In this document: positions 8,670 to 17,183 of the stretch, one piece after another | Numbering within the stretch: the first letter of the stretch is position 1 | Layout of the letters: every line of letters starts with the position of its first letter | DNA from: RGIG7179 sp051893555 | Lineage (GTDB): Bacteria > Bacillota > Clostridia > Peptostreptococcales > Anaerovoracaceae | Reading direction: 5' to 3' | NCBI GenBank assembly: GCA_051893555.1 | Contig: JBJFHL010000006.1 | Span: 11,244-75,243 of the forward strand | Length of the DNA stretch: 64,000 nt | Made by a program: the position numbers and the translations under genes | Notes under the pieces: model-generated | Database searches by the model: none | Seen by the model: only the letters and a program-made list of their open reading frames with translations | Told to the model about the DNA's origin: nothing

Positions 8670-8699
8670 TTATTCTATCACTTTGAGACATGCATGTCT
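8670..8699 (-). promoter_or_regulatory. SigH-like promoter of the spoIIA operon with a 14-bp palindrome at -35
   Basis: ATAGAATAA (8670-8678, minus strand) fits the SigH -10 consensus RNNGAATWW at every position. No good SigH -35 box lies 11-12 bases upstream; a perfect palindrome AGACATGCATGTCT (8686-8699) occupies that place. Spo0A boxes begin 12 bp further upstream, as expected for an activator-dependent spoIIA promoter. The predicted leader is about 110 bases. Confidence 0.6.
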
Positions 8700-8710
8700 T
8701 TGGGAGGTTC

Positions 8711-8816
8711 TGTCGAAAGCGCACTAGTTTTGTCGGCGGGATTACGCTGAAAGACGGGCTGTCGAATTCTGTCGAATTTCGCCGAATTATGTTGTATCCT
8801 GTCGCACTATGTCGCT
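8711..8816. promoter_or_regulatory. Array of Spo0A boxes in 10-bp register
   Basis: TGTCGAA, the canonical 0A box, occurs at 8711, 8760 and 8770. From 8760 there is one copy or degenerate copy every 10 bp: TGTCGAA 8760, TGTCGAA 8770, CGCCGAA 8780, TGTTGTA 8790, TGTCGCA 8800, TGTCGCT 8810. A further TGTCGGC is at 8731. They lie upstream of the SigH-like -10 of spoIIA, where phosphorylated Spo0A is known to act in spore formers. Confidence 0.75.
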
Positions 8817-8880
8817 TCCCTTCAAAATCCTTTCTTTCCGATTGTCGGATTCATTCCCATAGTGTTGGTTAGTCCATTCT

Positions 8881-9060
8881 AACTCATCCATATTGAAGTA
8901 AAAATCACAAAAAAGGGTGATCGGTCTCTCCGGTTTAAAGCTGTTTTATGATAAAAATGCAGTTTTTTTCGATTAATATCGTATTTTCCTCTGTTTTTTC
9001 TCTCTTACAGCGGATTTTAATCAACCTTTTTTTGATTTTTTTATTATTTTTGGATGAATT
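8881..9060. repeat. MITE-like repeat, copy A
   Basis: An AT-rich, non-coding 180-bp segment with imperfect terminal inverted repeats of about 40 bp. The left end AACTCATCCA and the right end TGGATGAATT pair, and both arms carry an A-rich tract ending in AAAAGGGTGA or AAAAGGTTGA. A second copy with the same arms lies at 59432-59590. No transposase is nearby and no target-site duplication is evident. Confidence 0.65.
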
Positions 9061-9099
9061 CACGGGGCCAATGAACTGCGGCATTCGGTCTGAAGGTCT

Positions 9100-9138
9100 G
9101 ATCAAACCCTTCCGATCAAATCCTTCCGATCAAACCCT
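9100..9138. repeat. 14-bp tandem repeat, about 2.5 copies
   Basis: Units GATCAAACCCTTCC (9100), GATCAAATCCTTCC (9114) and a partial GATCAAACCCT (9128), just upstream of the promoter of the 9225 gene. Possibly an operator; no family is recognised. Confidence 0.7.
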
Positions 9139-9171
9139 GTGGACAATATATGTTCCCTTATATAAAAATTG

Positions 9172-9200
9172 TTTACAAATTATTAAAAATATGGTAAATA
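9172..9200 (+). promoter_or_regulatory. Promoter of the 9225 gene
   Basis: TTTACA (9172-9177), 17-bp spacer, TAAATA (9195-9200), then AAAGGAG before the ATG at 9225. Confidence 0.6.
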
Positions 9201-9224
9201 TGTAATAGAAAGGAGCGTTAAATT

Positions 9225-10127
9225 ATGGATTTTAAAGAAATTACAGAAAGACAAATGGAGACGGAGCGTTTCCTTCTGCAGTCCTTCAGAGAACGGCTTG
9301 AAGCATGTCCTCCGGGATATCTGAACTGCAAATCAGACAGCCACGGGCGTCTCCGATATTACCACATACTTCCCGGAGATCCGAAATCTTATTATCTTAA
9401 CCGGCAGATGACACCTCTCATCCATGAACTGAAATATAAACGCCTGCTTCAGGAAATCATCAAAAGGCTGGAGCAGAATTTGAAAGCCCGTGAAAAATAT
9501 CTGAAAGCCTATGCACCCTTCGATTATGCCAGCATCTGCAAACAGCTTCCAAAAGCCTACCAGAATGCAGACATTCCTTATGAGGATGCCGACCTGTGGA
9601 CAACCCTGCAGGGAACATCGCAGCAGACATTGCAGCCGGACGGAACGCCCCACTTCACGCAGTCCGAAAACCCCTATCACAGAGACCAGCTGATCCATAA
9701 GACCACGTTTGGCCTGCTGACCCGGACGAAAGCCGAAGCCTCTGTCGCAGAACTTCTCTACGGTAGCGGGCTGTCATTCCACTACGAAAAGAAGCTGATG
9801 CTGCAGGATGAAAACGGGACGCCGAAAATCCGCTATCCGGACTTTACGATTCCGATCGCACCCTGGCTGGACTATTATATGGAATATGATGGCATGTATC
9901 AGGATGAAACCTATCGGAAACGTCACGAGGAAACATTGCGGCTCTATCATCTCAACGGAATCTACCCGCCAAAAAACCTGATTATTCTTATGGAAGGCCC
10001 CGACGGTGCTTTCCACGCCGACAGCATATTGCAGACCATCGAAGGTGTCCTGGTTCCCCTCTGCACCAGGTATTCTTCCTCTCGGCACATCAGTGCGACT
10101 TCGCAAAATCCACGTTCCCGACCTTAA
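9225..10127 (+). CDS. Orphan protein with a probable PD-(D/E)XK nuclease-like C-terminal domain
   Basis: 300 residues, no signal peptide. Residues 1-120 are charged and helical, with a likely coiled coil around LIHELKYKRLLQEIIKRLEQNLKAREKYL shown here only in part by its heptad Leu/Ile spacing. The C-terminal half has the order EASVAELLYGSGLSFHYEKK, RYPDFTI, then YYMEYDGMY: an N-terminal Glu, a Pro-Asp and a Glu-x-Asp, the spacing seen in restriction-endonuclease-fold proteins of the type that ends in PDFTI and WEHLG. Here EYDG takes the place of EHLG and no clear catalytic Lys is visible, so activity is uncertain. It stands alone on the plus strand between a MITE-like element and tandem repeats, and its last residues run into those repeats, which points to an acquired or eroding 3' end. 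Confidence 0.6.
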   Translation: MDFKEITERQMETERFLLQSFRERLEACPPGYLNCKSDSHGRLRYYHILPGDPKSYYLNRQMTPLIHELKYKRLLQEIIKRLEQNLKAREKYLKAYAPFDYASICKQLPKAYQNADIPYEDADLWTTLQGTSQQTLQPDGTPHFTQSENPYHRDQLIHKTTFGLLTRTKAEASVAELLYGSGLSFHYEKKLMLQDENGTPKIRYPDFTIPIAPWLDYYMEYDGMYQDETYRKRHEETLRLYHLNGIYPPKNLIILMEGPDGAFHADSILQTIEGVLVPLCTRYSSSRHISATSQNPRSRP

Positions 10128-10240
10128 CGGCACGTCCGGCGCTACCCACGTTCCCGACCTTAACGGCACGTCCGGTGAAGTGCGGTGTTGGCGGATCGGT
10201 GTCGGCGGTTTGGTGTTGGCGGATCGGTGTTGGCGAATCG
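10111..10240. repeat. Two families of tandem repeats at the 3' end of the 9225 gene
   Basis: A 29-bp sequence beginning CACGTTCCCGACC occurs at 10111-10139 and again at 10147-10175 (period 36). It is followed by four 14-bp units of the type GTGTTGGCGGATCG at 10185, 10199, 10213 and 10227. The first copy overlaps the last codons of the 9225 gene. Their GC content is high compared with the gene's own AT-rich promoter. Confidence 0.85.
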
Positions 10241-10246
10241 GCAAAA

Positions 10247-10290
10247 AAAACACACTGGCCTGCAAACATTTGCATCACCAGTGTGTGTAC
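10247..10290 (-). terminator. Terminator downstream of thiI
   Basis: ACACACTGG and CCAGTGTGT pair across a 13-base loop; on the minus strand eight T residues follow. The plus strand has only a weak T-run, so it mainly serves the thiI operon. Confidence 0.8.
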
Positions 10291-10342
10291 TTTTCGCTCT
10301 TGCTTTCGCTTTCTCGCTGCCGCGCTCGCTTTCTCCCGCTCC

Positions 10343-11527
10343 CTACTCTGGGAAGATGTTGATCACTTCCTGGGCCGCCACGGCAGCCTCCACCAGACCG
10401 TCGATATCCAGTACAGACTCCGAAGCCAGAATCCGGTCCAGATGCGGCTTGGTAGACGGGTGCTTCGGCAGGAACACCGTGCAGCAGTCCTCGTACGGCT
10501 GAATCGACGTCTCGAAAGTACCGATCTCCTGCGCCTTATCCATAATATCCGTCTTATCCATGGCGATCAGCGGACGCATCACCGGCATGGAAACTGCGGA
10601 ATCCGTCACCACCAGAGCCTCCGCCGTCTGGCTGGCCACCTGACCCAGGTTTTCCCCGGTAATCAGCATCATGCAGCCGGTATCCCGGGCGATCCGCTCA
10701 GCGATCCGCATCATGAACATCCGCACATGGATGGTCGTCTCCTCTTCCGGGCAGTTTGCCACAATCTTCTCCTGAATCGGCAGCAGATTGACGCAGTGCA
10801 GCTTGAACCGTCCGCAGTAGGACGCCACGATCCGCGCCAGGTCCTCCACCTTTTCCTGCGCCCGCGGACTGGTGTACGGATAGGAATGGAAATGCACCGC
10901 TTCAATGAGCATGCCCCGCTTGGCCATCATCCAGGCAGCCACCGGACTGTCGATGCCGCCGGACAGCAGCACCATACCCTTACCATTGGTTCCCAGCGGC
11001 AGACCGCCGAAGCCCTGGATTTTCGCATCGTAAATGTAGGTTCTGTCCGACCGCACGTCCACATGGAGCAGCACATCCGGTTCATGGACATCCACCTTCA
11101 GCACCTTGCAGCCGATGAGCACCTTGGCACCGATAATGCGGCCGATTTCCGGCGACTTCACCGGGAAGTTCTTGTCCGCACGCTTTGCTTCCACCTTAAA
11201 GGTCTTCACACCCTTTTCCCGGATCAGATCCAGCATGTACTTCACTGCTTCCGCACCGATGGCATCCAGCTCCGATGGTGCCTCCACCGCCTGGCTGATG
11301 GACGCCACGCCGAAGACCTTCGATACCTGCTTGATGATCGCCTGGATATCCAGCGCTTTGTCGGCCCGCACGAAAATCAGGCCCTCCTGCCGCCGCACAT
11401 CCACGCCGTGGAATTCCTTCAGATTCTTCCGGATCCGGTCCACCAGCATCCGCTCGAAATACGGCTTGTTCATACCCTTCAGGGCAACCTCACCGCAGCG
11501 CACGATGAGAATATTTTGTTCGTTCAT
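10343..11527 (-). CDS. thiI: tRNA 4-thiouridine synthetase ThiI
   Basis: 394 residues: an N-terminal ferredoxin-like/THUMP module (about 1-165, with FKVEAKRADKNFP and the THUMP end VDVRSDRTYIY), then the PP-loop ATP pyrophosphatase with LLSGGIDSPVAAW near residue 190. It adenylates U8 of tRNA and replaces oxygen with sulfur from a cysteine desulfurase; it can also feed thiamine thiazole synthesis. There is no C-terminal rhodanese domain, the usual form in Firmicutes, where the partner desulfurase donates sulfur directly. Begins eight bases after the desulfurase gene. Confidence 0.95.
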   Translation of the reverse strand: MNEQNILIVRCGEVALKGMNKPYFERMLVDRIRKNLKEFHGVDVRRQEGLIFVRADKALDIQAIIKQVSKVFGVASISQAVEAPSELDAIGAEAVKYMLDLIREKGVKTFKVEAKRADKNFPVKSPEIGRIIGAKVLIGCKVLKVDVHEPDVLLHVDVRSDRTYIYDAKIQGFGGLPLGTNGKGMVLLSGGIDSPVAAWMMAKRGMLIEAVHFHSYPYTSPRAQEKVEDLARIVASYCGRFKLHCVNLLPIQEKIVANCPEEETTIHVRMFMMRIAERIARDTGCMMLITGENLGQVASQTAEALVVTDSAVSMPVMRPLIAMDKTDIMDKAQEIGTFETSIQPYEDCCTVFLPKHPSTKPHLDRILASESVLDIDGLVEAAVAAQEVINIFPE

Positions 11528-11535
11528 ATGTCCTC

Positions 11536-12720
11536 CTATCGGAAGCTGCCCAGCCGCCGGAAGCGGGTCACTGCAGCCTTCACTTTTTCTACCGTATAAT
11601 CCATTTCCTCCAGGGTGTTTTCCTCACTGAAGCTGAACCGAATGGCACCCTCGATCTCCTTGTCGGAAAGCCCCATGGCCGTCAGCACATGGCTCCGCCC
11701 TTTTTTGTTGGACGAGCAGGCCGACCCGGTGGACACGAAGATTCCCTCCTGTTCCAGCGTATGGAGCAACACCTCGCCCCGGGTCCCCAGAAACGAAACG
11801 TTCAATACCGATGGGCTTGCCGTCTCGTCCTGCGGGCTGTTGATCCGAATGTCCGGAACCTCCGCCAGGAGACCTTCCAGAAGACGGGTTCTGGCCTGTT
11901 TCATAGCCTCTGTCCGCCCCACAAAATCCGCCATCCCCATTTCCGCTGCTTTCCCGAAGCCGACGATTCCCGGGGTGTTTTCCGTGCCGGAGCGCATGTG
12001 GCGCTCCTGGCCGCCGCCGTTCATGAACGGCGGCAAGTGGATTCCCTTCCGGATATACAGTCCGCCGATTCCTTTCGGACCATGGATCTTGTGTCCGCTG
12101 ACCGACAGAAAATCGACCCCTTTATAGGCACCCTTCAGATCCACCGGCACCTTGCCGAAGGCCTGTACTGCATCGCTGTGCAGCAGAATGTCAGTCTTAT
12201 GTTCCCGGTTGTATCTGTCCTTCAGTGCTGCGATTTCGTCGATGGGCAGGATGGTCCCCGCCTCGTTATTGACGCCCATAACGGAGATCAGGATCGTCTC
12301 ATCGTCTATGGCCGATGCCAGCTGATCCAGGTTCAGATGACAATTCCGGTCCACACCGATGTATTCCACTGTGAAGCCCATGGCTTCCAGCCGTTTCGCC
12401 GGCTCCAGAATCGCCGGATGCTCCACTGCGGTGGTGATGATCTTTTTTCCTGTCCGTTTTCTGGCTTCCGCCACCCCAAACAGCACGGTATTATCTGACT
12501 CCGTACCCCCGGAGGTGAAAAAAAACTCCTCCTCCGAAGCACCAAGGGCCGACGCCAGGATTTTGCGGGATGCACGGACCTTTTTCTCCGCCTCGACCCC
12601 CAGCATGTGCAGAGAGGACGGATTTCCGTAAGTTTCCCGCATCGCTTCCGCCATCACGTCGGTGACCTGGTCGTACTGCCGGGTGGTGGCACTGTTGTCC
12701 AAATAAACGATCCGATTCAT
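11536..12720 (-). CDS. Cysteine desulfurase (NifS/IscS family), ThiI partner
   Basis: 394 residues, fold-type I PLP enzyme. IYLDNSATT-type start (VYLDNSATTRQYD), SGHKIHGPKG with the PLP lysine near 208, and the flexible loop STGSACSSNKKG with the persulfide cysteine near 334. The linked thiI gene makes it the likely sulfur donor for tRNA s4U (a NifZ/IscS role in the Bacillus sense). The start at 12720 lies one base after the MATE stop codon, with GGAGG inside the end of that gene; an in-frame upstream start would overlap MATE. Confidence 0.93.
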   Translation of the reverse strand: MNRIVYLDNSATTRQYDQVTDVMAEAMRETYGNPSSLHMLGVEAEKKVRASRKILASALGASEEEFFFTSGGTESDNTVLFGVAEARKRTGKKIITTAVEHPAILEPAKRLEAMGFTVEYIGVDRNCHLNLDQLASAIDDETILISVMGVNNEAGTILPIDEIAALKDRYNREHKTDILLHSDAVQAFGKVPVDLKGAYKGVDFLSVSGHKIHGPKGIGGLYIRKGIHLPPFMNGGGQERHMRSGTENTPGIVGFGKAAEMGMADFVGRTEAMKQARTRLLEGLLAEVPDIRINSPQDETASPSVLNVSFLGTRGEVLLHTLEQEGIFVSTGSACSSNKKGRSHVLTAMGLSDKEIEGAIRFSFSEENTLEEMDYTVEKVKAAVTRFRRLGSFR

Positions 12721-12721
12721 G

Positions 12722-14116
12722 TCAGTCAATTTCCTCCATATCTGTAATGACATTCAGCCATTTTTTGCTGTAATACCGCTGGTAGCAGAAGAACACCTTC
12801 AGGAAGTCTGCCACTGTCACCAGGGCGATGGCCCAGTGCAGCGGTAGGTGCAGAACCAGCACGCCGAAAAAGGCAAGAGGAACCTGCAGTCCCATATTAA
12901 ATGCCACATCCATATACATGCAGAACAGGGTGTCGCCGCCTGCCCGCAGGATACCGCAGATGGTCATATAGGCCAGCATCTTCGGCGTCAGTGCGATGGC
13001 ATAGACCAGCAGTGCTTTCATCAGCAGCTCCGTGGTACCGGCGTCAAAATCATAAATGTCTGCAATGGGCTGGCGCAGGAAAATGATGATCAGCGTCATC
13101 AGAATGTTCAGTACCCAGGTAATTTTCATAATGTGGGTGCTGTACCGCCATGCCCGGTTTCTCCTGCCCTGTCCCAGGCTTTCGCCGATGATCACCGCAG
13201 AAGCATTTCCCACGGCGAAGTAAACCGCCTGGAAAAAGTCCGTAACCGTAGCGGCAATCTGGACGATGGCCAACGCCGAGGCACTGATCCTGCCGTAAGC
13301 GGCGAACATCATGGATACCGAAAGGGCCCAGAGTCCCTCGGTAATGATCACCGGCACTGCTGTGACCATGACACTTTTATACATTTCCCGGGAAAACCCG
13401 CACATTTCCCCCAGTCCTGCCTTCAGCGGATGGCTCTTTCTGCATCGTACCGCAACATGCATGGCGATGCACTCCAGGATACGGGCGGTCAGTGTGGCGA
13501 TGGCCGCGCCTTCCACACCCAGCTGCGGCATGCCCAGATGCCCGTAAATCAGGCCGTAATTCAGGATGATATTGACAGCAATGGCCGCCGCATTGATGGC
13601 GGTCGGTGCTTTCAGATCCTGTACGGCACGGGAGTTAAAGGATATGACGAAGCTGAAGGCCGCAAACGGATAGGAAAAGCTGACGATATGCAGATACGAC
13701 ACGCCAAGCGCCACCACCTCCGGCTCGTCCGTAAACAGAAGCATCAGCTGCGGTGCCGCCAGCCAGGCCAGCGCCATGGTGGGCAGTGCGGTCAGAATAC
13801 TCATCATATAGTCGATTCCCAATACCTTACGTAGGCTGGCCAGGTCCCGGATGCCCCAGTACTGAACAGCATACACCGAAGCCCCGCTGAATATACCGAA
13901 AATCACAATACTGTAAATGAAATAAATCTGATTGGCAGCACCCACAGCCGCCAGGGCGTTTTCCGAAACCCGGCCCACCATGATGGTGTCCACCAGATTC
14001 AGACCGATGGAAACGATCTGCTGAATCAGTACCGGAATACCGATGTGAAACAGTTTATGATAAAATATGCTTTTTTCTTCGTTCAATTGCTCCCCGCAAT
14101 GGTTTTGCAGTTCCAA
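12722..14116 (-). CDS. MATE family efflux transporter
   Basis: 464 residues, 12 predicted membrane helices in two homologous halves. GIPVLIQQIVSIGLNLVDTIMVGRV opens the first half and VTAVPVIITEGLWALSVSMMFAAYGRI the second, both typical of multidrug and toxin extrusion proteins driven by Na+ or H+. The start is most likely TTG at 14116 because an excellent AGGTGAT ribosome site ends seven bases upstream; an ATG at 14140 in the same frame would lie upstream of this site. Co-transcribed with the desulfurase and thiI, though no functional link is evident. Confidence 0.88.
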   Translation of the reverse strand: MELQNHCGEQLNEEKSIFYHKLFHIGIPVLIQQIVSIGLNLVDTIMVGRVSENALAAVGAANQIYFIYSIVIFGIFSGASVYAVQYWGIRDLASLRKVLGIDYMMSILTALPTMALAWLAAPQLMLLFTDEPEVVALGVSYLHIVSFSYPFAAFSFVISFNSRAVQDLKAPTAINAAAIAVNIILNYGLIYGHLGMPQLGVEGAAIATLTARILECIAMHVAVRCRKSHPLKAGLGEMCGFSREMYKSVMVTAVPVIITEGLWALSVSMMFAAYGRISASALAIVQIAATVTDFFQAVYFAVGNASAVIIGESLGQGRRNRAWRYSTHIMKITWVLNILMTLIIIFLRQPIADIYDFDAGTTELLMKALLVYAIALTPKMLAYMTICGILRAGGDTLFCMYMDVAFNMGLQVPLAFFGVLVLHLPLHWAIALVTVADFLKVFFCYQRYYSKKWLNVITDMEEID

Positions 14117-14204
14117 AATATCACCTCCGGCAATCTGCATCTCCGGCAGCTTGCCACTTTATAGAATACCACAGGCAATGCACAGTCGTCAAACAAAACA
14201 GCAA

Positions 14205-14246
14205 GAAAAAGAGCCGCTTGCCGGGAATAGATCCGGTTCTGCGGCT
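14205..14246 (-). terminator. Terminator of rny
   Basis: GAGCCGC and GCGGCTC pair across a loop of about 23 bases; on the minus strand CTTTTTCTTG follows. It lies 27 bases past the rny stop. Confidence 0.8.
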
Positions 14247-14272
14247 CCTGTTATGCGATTTTCCGTCTGCCT

Positions 14273-15808
14273 CTATTTGGCATAATCGATGGCTCTGGTT
14301 TCCCGTACCACGTTGACCTTGATCTGGCCCGGATACTCCAGTTCTGCCTCGATCTTCTTGGAAATTTCCCGGGCAAGGAATACGATTTCCTCGTCGTTGA
14401 CATCATCCGGTTTGGCAATAATGCGGATTTCCCGGCCTGCCTGAATGGCGAAGGATTTTTCTACGCCCGGCGTGGTGTTTGCAATTTCCTCCAGCTTTTC
14501 CAGACGCTTGATATACGCATCCAGCGTCTCTCTTCTTGCGCCCGGACGGGCAGCGCTCAGTGCATCTGCGGCGGCAATGAGCACGGCTTCCATGCTTTTG
14601 GCTTCATAGTCGCCGTGGTGGGCTGCCATGCCGTTGATCACTGCTTCGGATTCTTTATATCTGCGCAGCACATCGATACCGATATCTACGTGTGTTCCTT
14701 CCACTTCGTGGTCCAGCGCCTTGCCGATATCATGGAGCAGACCGGCACGCTTGGCCAGTTTCACATCCAGACCCAGCTCACCGGCCATGAGGCCTGCCAG
14801 ATGGGCAACCTCCACAGAATGCTTCAGCACATTCTGACCGTAGGATGTTCTGAACCGGAGTCTGCCAAGCAGTTTTACAAGTTCCGGGTGCAGGTTGTGA
14901 ATGCCCACTTCGAAGGTGGCCTGTTCGCCCTCTTCCTTAATGGTCGCGTTGACTTCCTTCTCCGCTTTTTCCACCATCTCTTCGATTCTTGCCGGATGGA
15001 TACGGCCGTCCACGATGAGCTTTTCCAGCGCAATCCTGGCGATTTCTCTTCTGACCGGATCGAAACCGGAAAGAATCACTGCCTCCGGCGTGTCATCGAT
15101 GATCAGATCCACACCGGTCAAAGTCTCAATCGTACGGATATTTCTGCCTTCACGTCCGATGATTCTGCCCTTCATTTCATCGTTCGGCAGGTTCACCACC
15201 GATACGGTGGATTCTGCCACATGGTCTGCAGCACATCTCTGAATGGCGCCGGTAATAATGTACTTGGCCTTCTTATCTGCTTCCTCCTTGGCTTTGGTCT
15301 CGATCTCCTTGATCATGATGGAAGCTTCATGACGGACTTCCTTTTCCGTATTGGCCAGAAGAATCGCCTTGGCTTCTTCCACGGTGTAACCGGAGATCCG
15401 CTCCAGCTCTTCCATCTGTCTGGCCAGGAATCCGTCCAGTTCTTTCTGCTTATCAATTAAAATCTGTTCTTTTTTTGTAATGCTTTCTTCCTTCTTTTCG
15501 ATATTTTCGATCTTTCTGTCGAGGGATTCCTCCTTCTGAATCAGTCTTCTTTCGGAACGCTGGATCTCAGCCCGACGCTCTCTGGCATCGCGTTCTGCCT
15601 CGCTTCTTAAACGATGCGCCTCTTCCTTCGCCTCCAGAATCGTTTCTTTTTTCATAGTTTCGGATTTATTTTCCGCATCAAGAATCAGGTTTCTTGCTTT
15701 CTGTTCGGCACTGCCGATTGCCTTTTCGCCTACATTCTTACGATATATATATCCGATCAACACACCGACTAACAGTGCGATAAGTCCGATAATAAATTTT
15801 ATCAGCAT
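14273..15808 (-). CDS. rny: Ribonuclease Y
   Basis: 511 residues, the standard length. One N-terminal membrane helix (FIIGLIALLVGVLIGYIY), a long Glu/Arg/Lys-rich coiled coil to about 190, a KH RNA-binding domain (GRIIGREGRNIRTIE, near 215), and an HD domain with the metal-binding pair in LLHDIGKALDH near 360. It is the membrane-tethered endonuclease that initiates mRNA decay in Firmicutes. A perfect GGAGGTG site precedes the ATG. Transcribed alone, divergent from rodA. Confidence 0.96.
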   Translation of the reverse strand: MLIKFIIGLIALLVGVLIGYIYRKNVGEKAIGSAEQKARNLILDAENKSETMKKETILEAKEEAHRLRSEAERDARERRAEIQRSERRLIQKEESLDRKIENIEKKEESITKKEQILIDKQKELDGFLARQMEELERISGYTVEEAKAILLANTEKEVRHEASIMIKEIETKAKEEADKKAKYIITGAIQRCAADHVAESTVSVVNLPNDEMKGRIIGREGRNIRTIETLTGVDLIIDDTPEAVILSGFDPVRREIARIALEKLIVDGRIHPARIEEMVEKAEKEVNATIKEEGEQATFEVGIHNLHPELVKLLGRLRFRTSYGQNVLKHSVEVAHLAGLMAGELGLDVKLAKRAGLLHDIGKALDHEVEGTHVDIGIDVLRRYKESEAVINGMAAHHGDYEAKSMEAVLIAAADALSAARPGARRETLDAYIKRLEKLEEIANTTPGVEKSFAIQAGREIRIIAKPDDVNDEEIVFLAREISKKIEAELEYPGQIKVNVVRETRAIDYAK

Positions 15809-15902
15809 TGATACACCTCCTTCAATTGTTCTGTTTTCTTTTTGTTACATAATTGTTCACGTATTTTTTATCTGATTCTGAATTGCATTACATAATTAAA
15901 CC

Positions 15903-15932
15903 TTGATATAATCATACAATATATATTATAAT
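15903..15932 (+). promoter_or_regulatory. Promoter of rodA
   Basis: TTGATA (15903-15908), 18-bp spacer, TATAAT (15927-15932), 41 bases before the rodA start. The 160-bp AT-rich region between rny and rodA must also hold the rny promoter, for which no single best candidate stands out. Confidence 0.65.
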
Positions 15933-15972
15933 GTTTTAGTAAACGAAATGTCAAGGTGAAGAAGGACAAGAA

Positions 15973-17091
15973 ATGAACAAAATTTTTAACACGTTAAAGA
16001 GTATAGATAAAATTACGCTGCTTTTGATTCTGATTCTGGGCTCCGTCAGTCTTCTGATGCTGGAAAGCACCATATATGACAATGGATTTGTCCTGAACTG
16101 GAGTGACGGGCGGGCGGTCATCATCCAGGCCATCGCCTATCTTCTGGGATTTTGCTGCATCGTTGTGGTTCTCGCTGTAAACTACAACTTTTTTTACGGG
16201 CTGGAAAAGCTGCTGTATGTCCTTTCGGTACTGTTTCTGCTGACCGTATACATCCCGGGACTTGGTATTGAGCAGTACGGCGCACGCTCCTGGATCGATC
16301 TGGGCGTAACCACACTGCAGCCTTCCGAATTCGTGAAGATTTCCTTTGTGCTGATCATGGTCGGCTATCTGTCGGAGCACAGCGGCGAGCTGCGAAATTT
16401 TACAGGGGTCTTCAAGGCGGTTCTCTATGCCGCACCGATTATTGCCATCGTCCTGAAGGAAGACCTTGGAAGTGCCCTGGTCTACATCGTCATCTGGATT
16501 TTCATGGTATTCTTCGCGGGCATCGACTATAAAGTCTTCTTCCAGTGTGCCGGCCTGACGGTGGCCATGATCCCGATCGCATATCGTTTTCTCGGTGATT
16601 ACCAGAAGGACAGAATCGAAGCTTTCCTCCATCCGGACAACCTGAGCCTGCCGGGAAACTATCAGGTATGGCAGTCCAAGGTTGCCATCGGTTCTGGCGG
16701 ATTCCGGGGAACCGGACTCTTCCAGGGGACCCAGAAGTCACTGGACTTCATTCCTGTACAACAGTCCGACTTCATTTTTTCTGTAGTGGGCGAGGAACTG
16801 GGCTTCCTGGGCGGCTTCGGCGTGATTCTGCTGTACGGCCTGCTCACATGGCGCTTCACACGGATTTTGAGGGATACTGAGGATCTGTACGGTGCCCTCA
16901 TCGTCGTAGGCTTCGTAGGCATGTTCCTGTTCCAGATCTTCGAAAACATCGCTATGACCATCGGTCTCATGCCGGTAACAGGCATCACCCTGCCGTTCCT
17001 TTCCGGCGGCGGTACCTCCGTCATCGCCAGTATGATCGCCGTGGGCATGATTCTGAACGTGGGCGTAAACAGCAAGGGGATCAAGTTCTGA
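15973..17091 (+). CDS. rodA: SEDS peptidoglycan glycosyltransferase RodA
   Basis: 372 residues, about ten membrane helices. YGARSWIDLG and QPSEFVKISFVL in the first half, KEDLGSALVY with the essential Asp, and the family signature MPVTGITLPFLSGGGTS near the C-terminus define a RodA/FtsW/SpoVE protein. RodA is chosen over FtsW because of the neighbouring mreBCD-mrdA genes; it polymerises lipid II with PBP2 during elongation. Its place after minD is the usual clostridial one, but here the gene is turned round and faces minD. Confidence 0.9.
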   Translation: MNKIFNTLKSIDKITLLLILILGSVSLLMLESTIYDNGFVLNWSDGRAVIIQAIAYLLGFCCIVVVLAVNYNFFYGLEKLLYVLSVLFLLTVYIPGLGIEQYGARSWIDLGVTTLQPSEFVKISFVLIMVGYLSEHSGELRNFTGVFKAVLYAAPIIAIVLKEDLGSALVYIVIWIFMVFFAGIDYKVFFQCAGLTVAMIPIAYRFLGDYQKDRIEAFLHPDNLSLPGNYQVWQSKVAIGSGGFRGTGLFQGTQKSLDFIPVQQSDFIFSVVGEELGFLGGFGVILLYGLLTWRFTRILRDTEDLYGALIVVGFVGMFLFQIFENIAMTIGLMPVTGITLPFLSGGGTSVIASMIAVGMILNVGVNSKGIKF

Positions 17092-17124
17092 TCCGCATAA
17101 TGTCAATCAAAACAATGTCAATCA

Positions 17125-17152
17125 AAAAGGGTGCATCTGCATGCACCCTTTT
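17125..17152. terminator. Bidirectional terminator between rodA and minD
   Basis: AAAAGGGTGCAT, loop CTGC, ATGCACCCTTTT: a perfect 12-bp stem. A 13-bp sequence ATGTCAATCAAAA occurs twice just before it (17100 and 17115). Confidence 0.92.
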
Positions 17153-17183
17153 CCTATTCCGCAAATATTCTGCGATTATTCCA

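Noticed and set aside
10097..10110. 14-bp identity with 47297-47310
   Set aside because: Matches of this length are expected by chance in a window of this size, and the flanks are unrelated.
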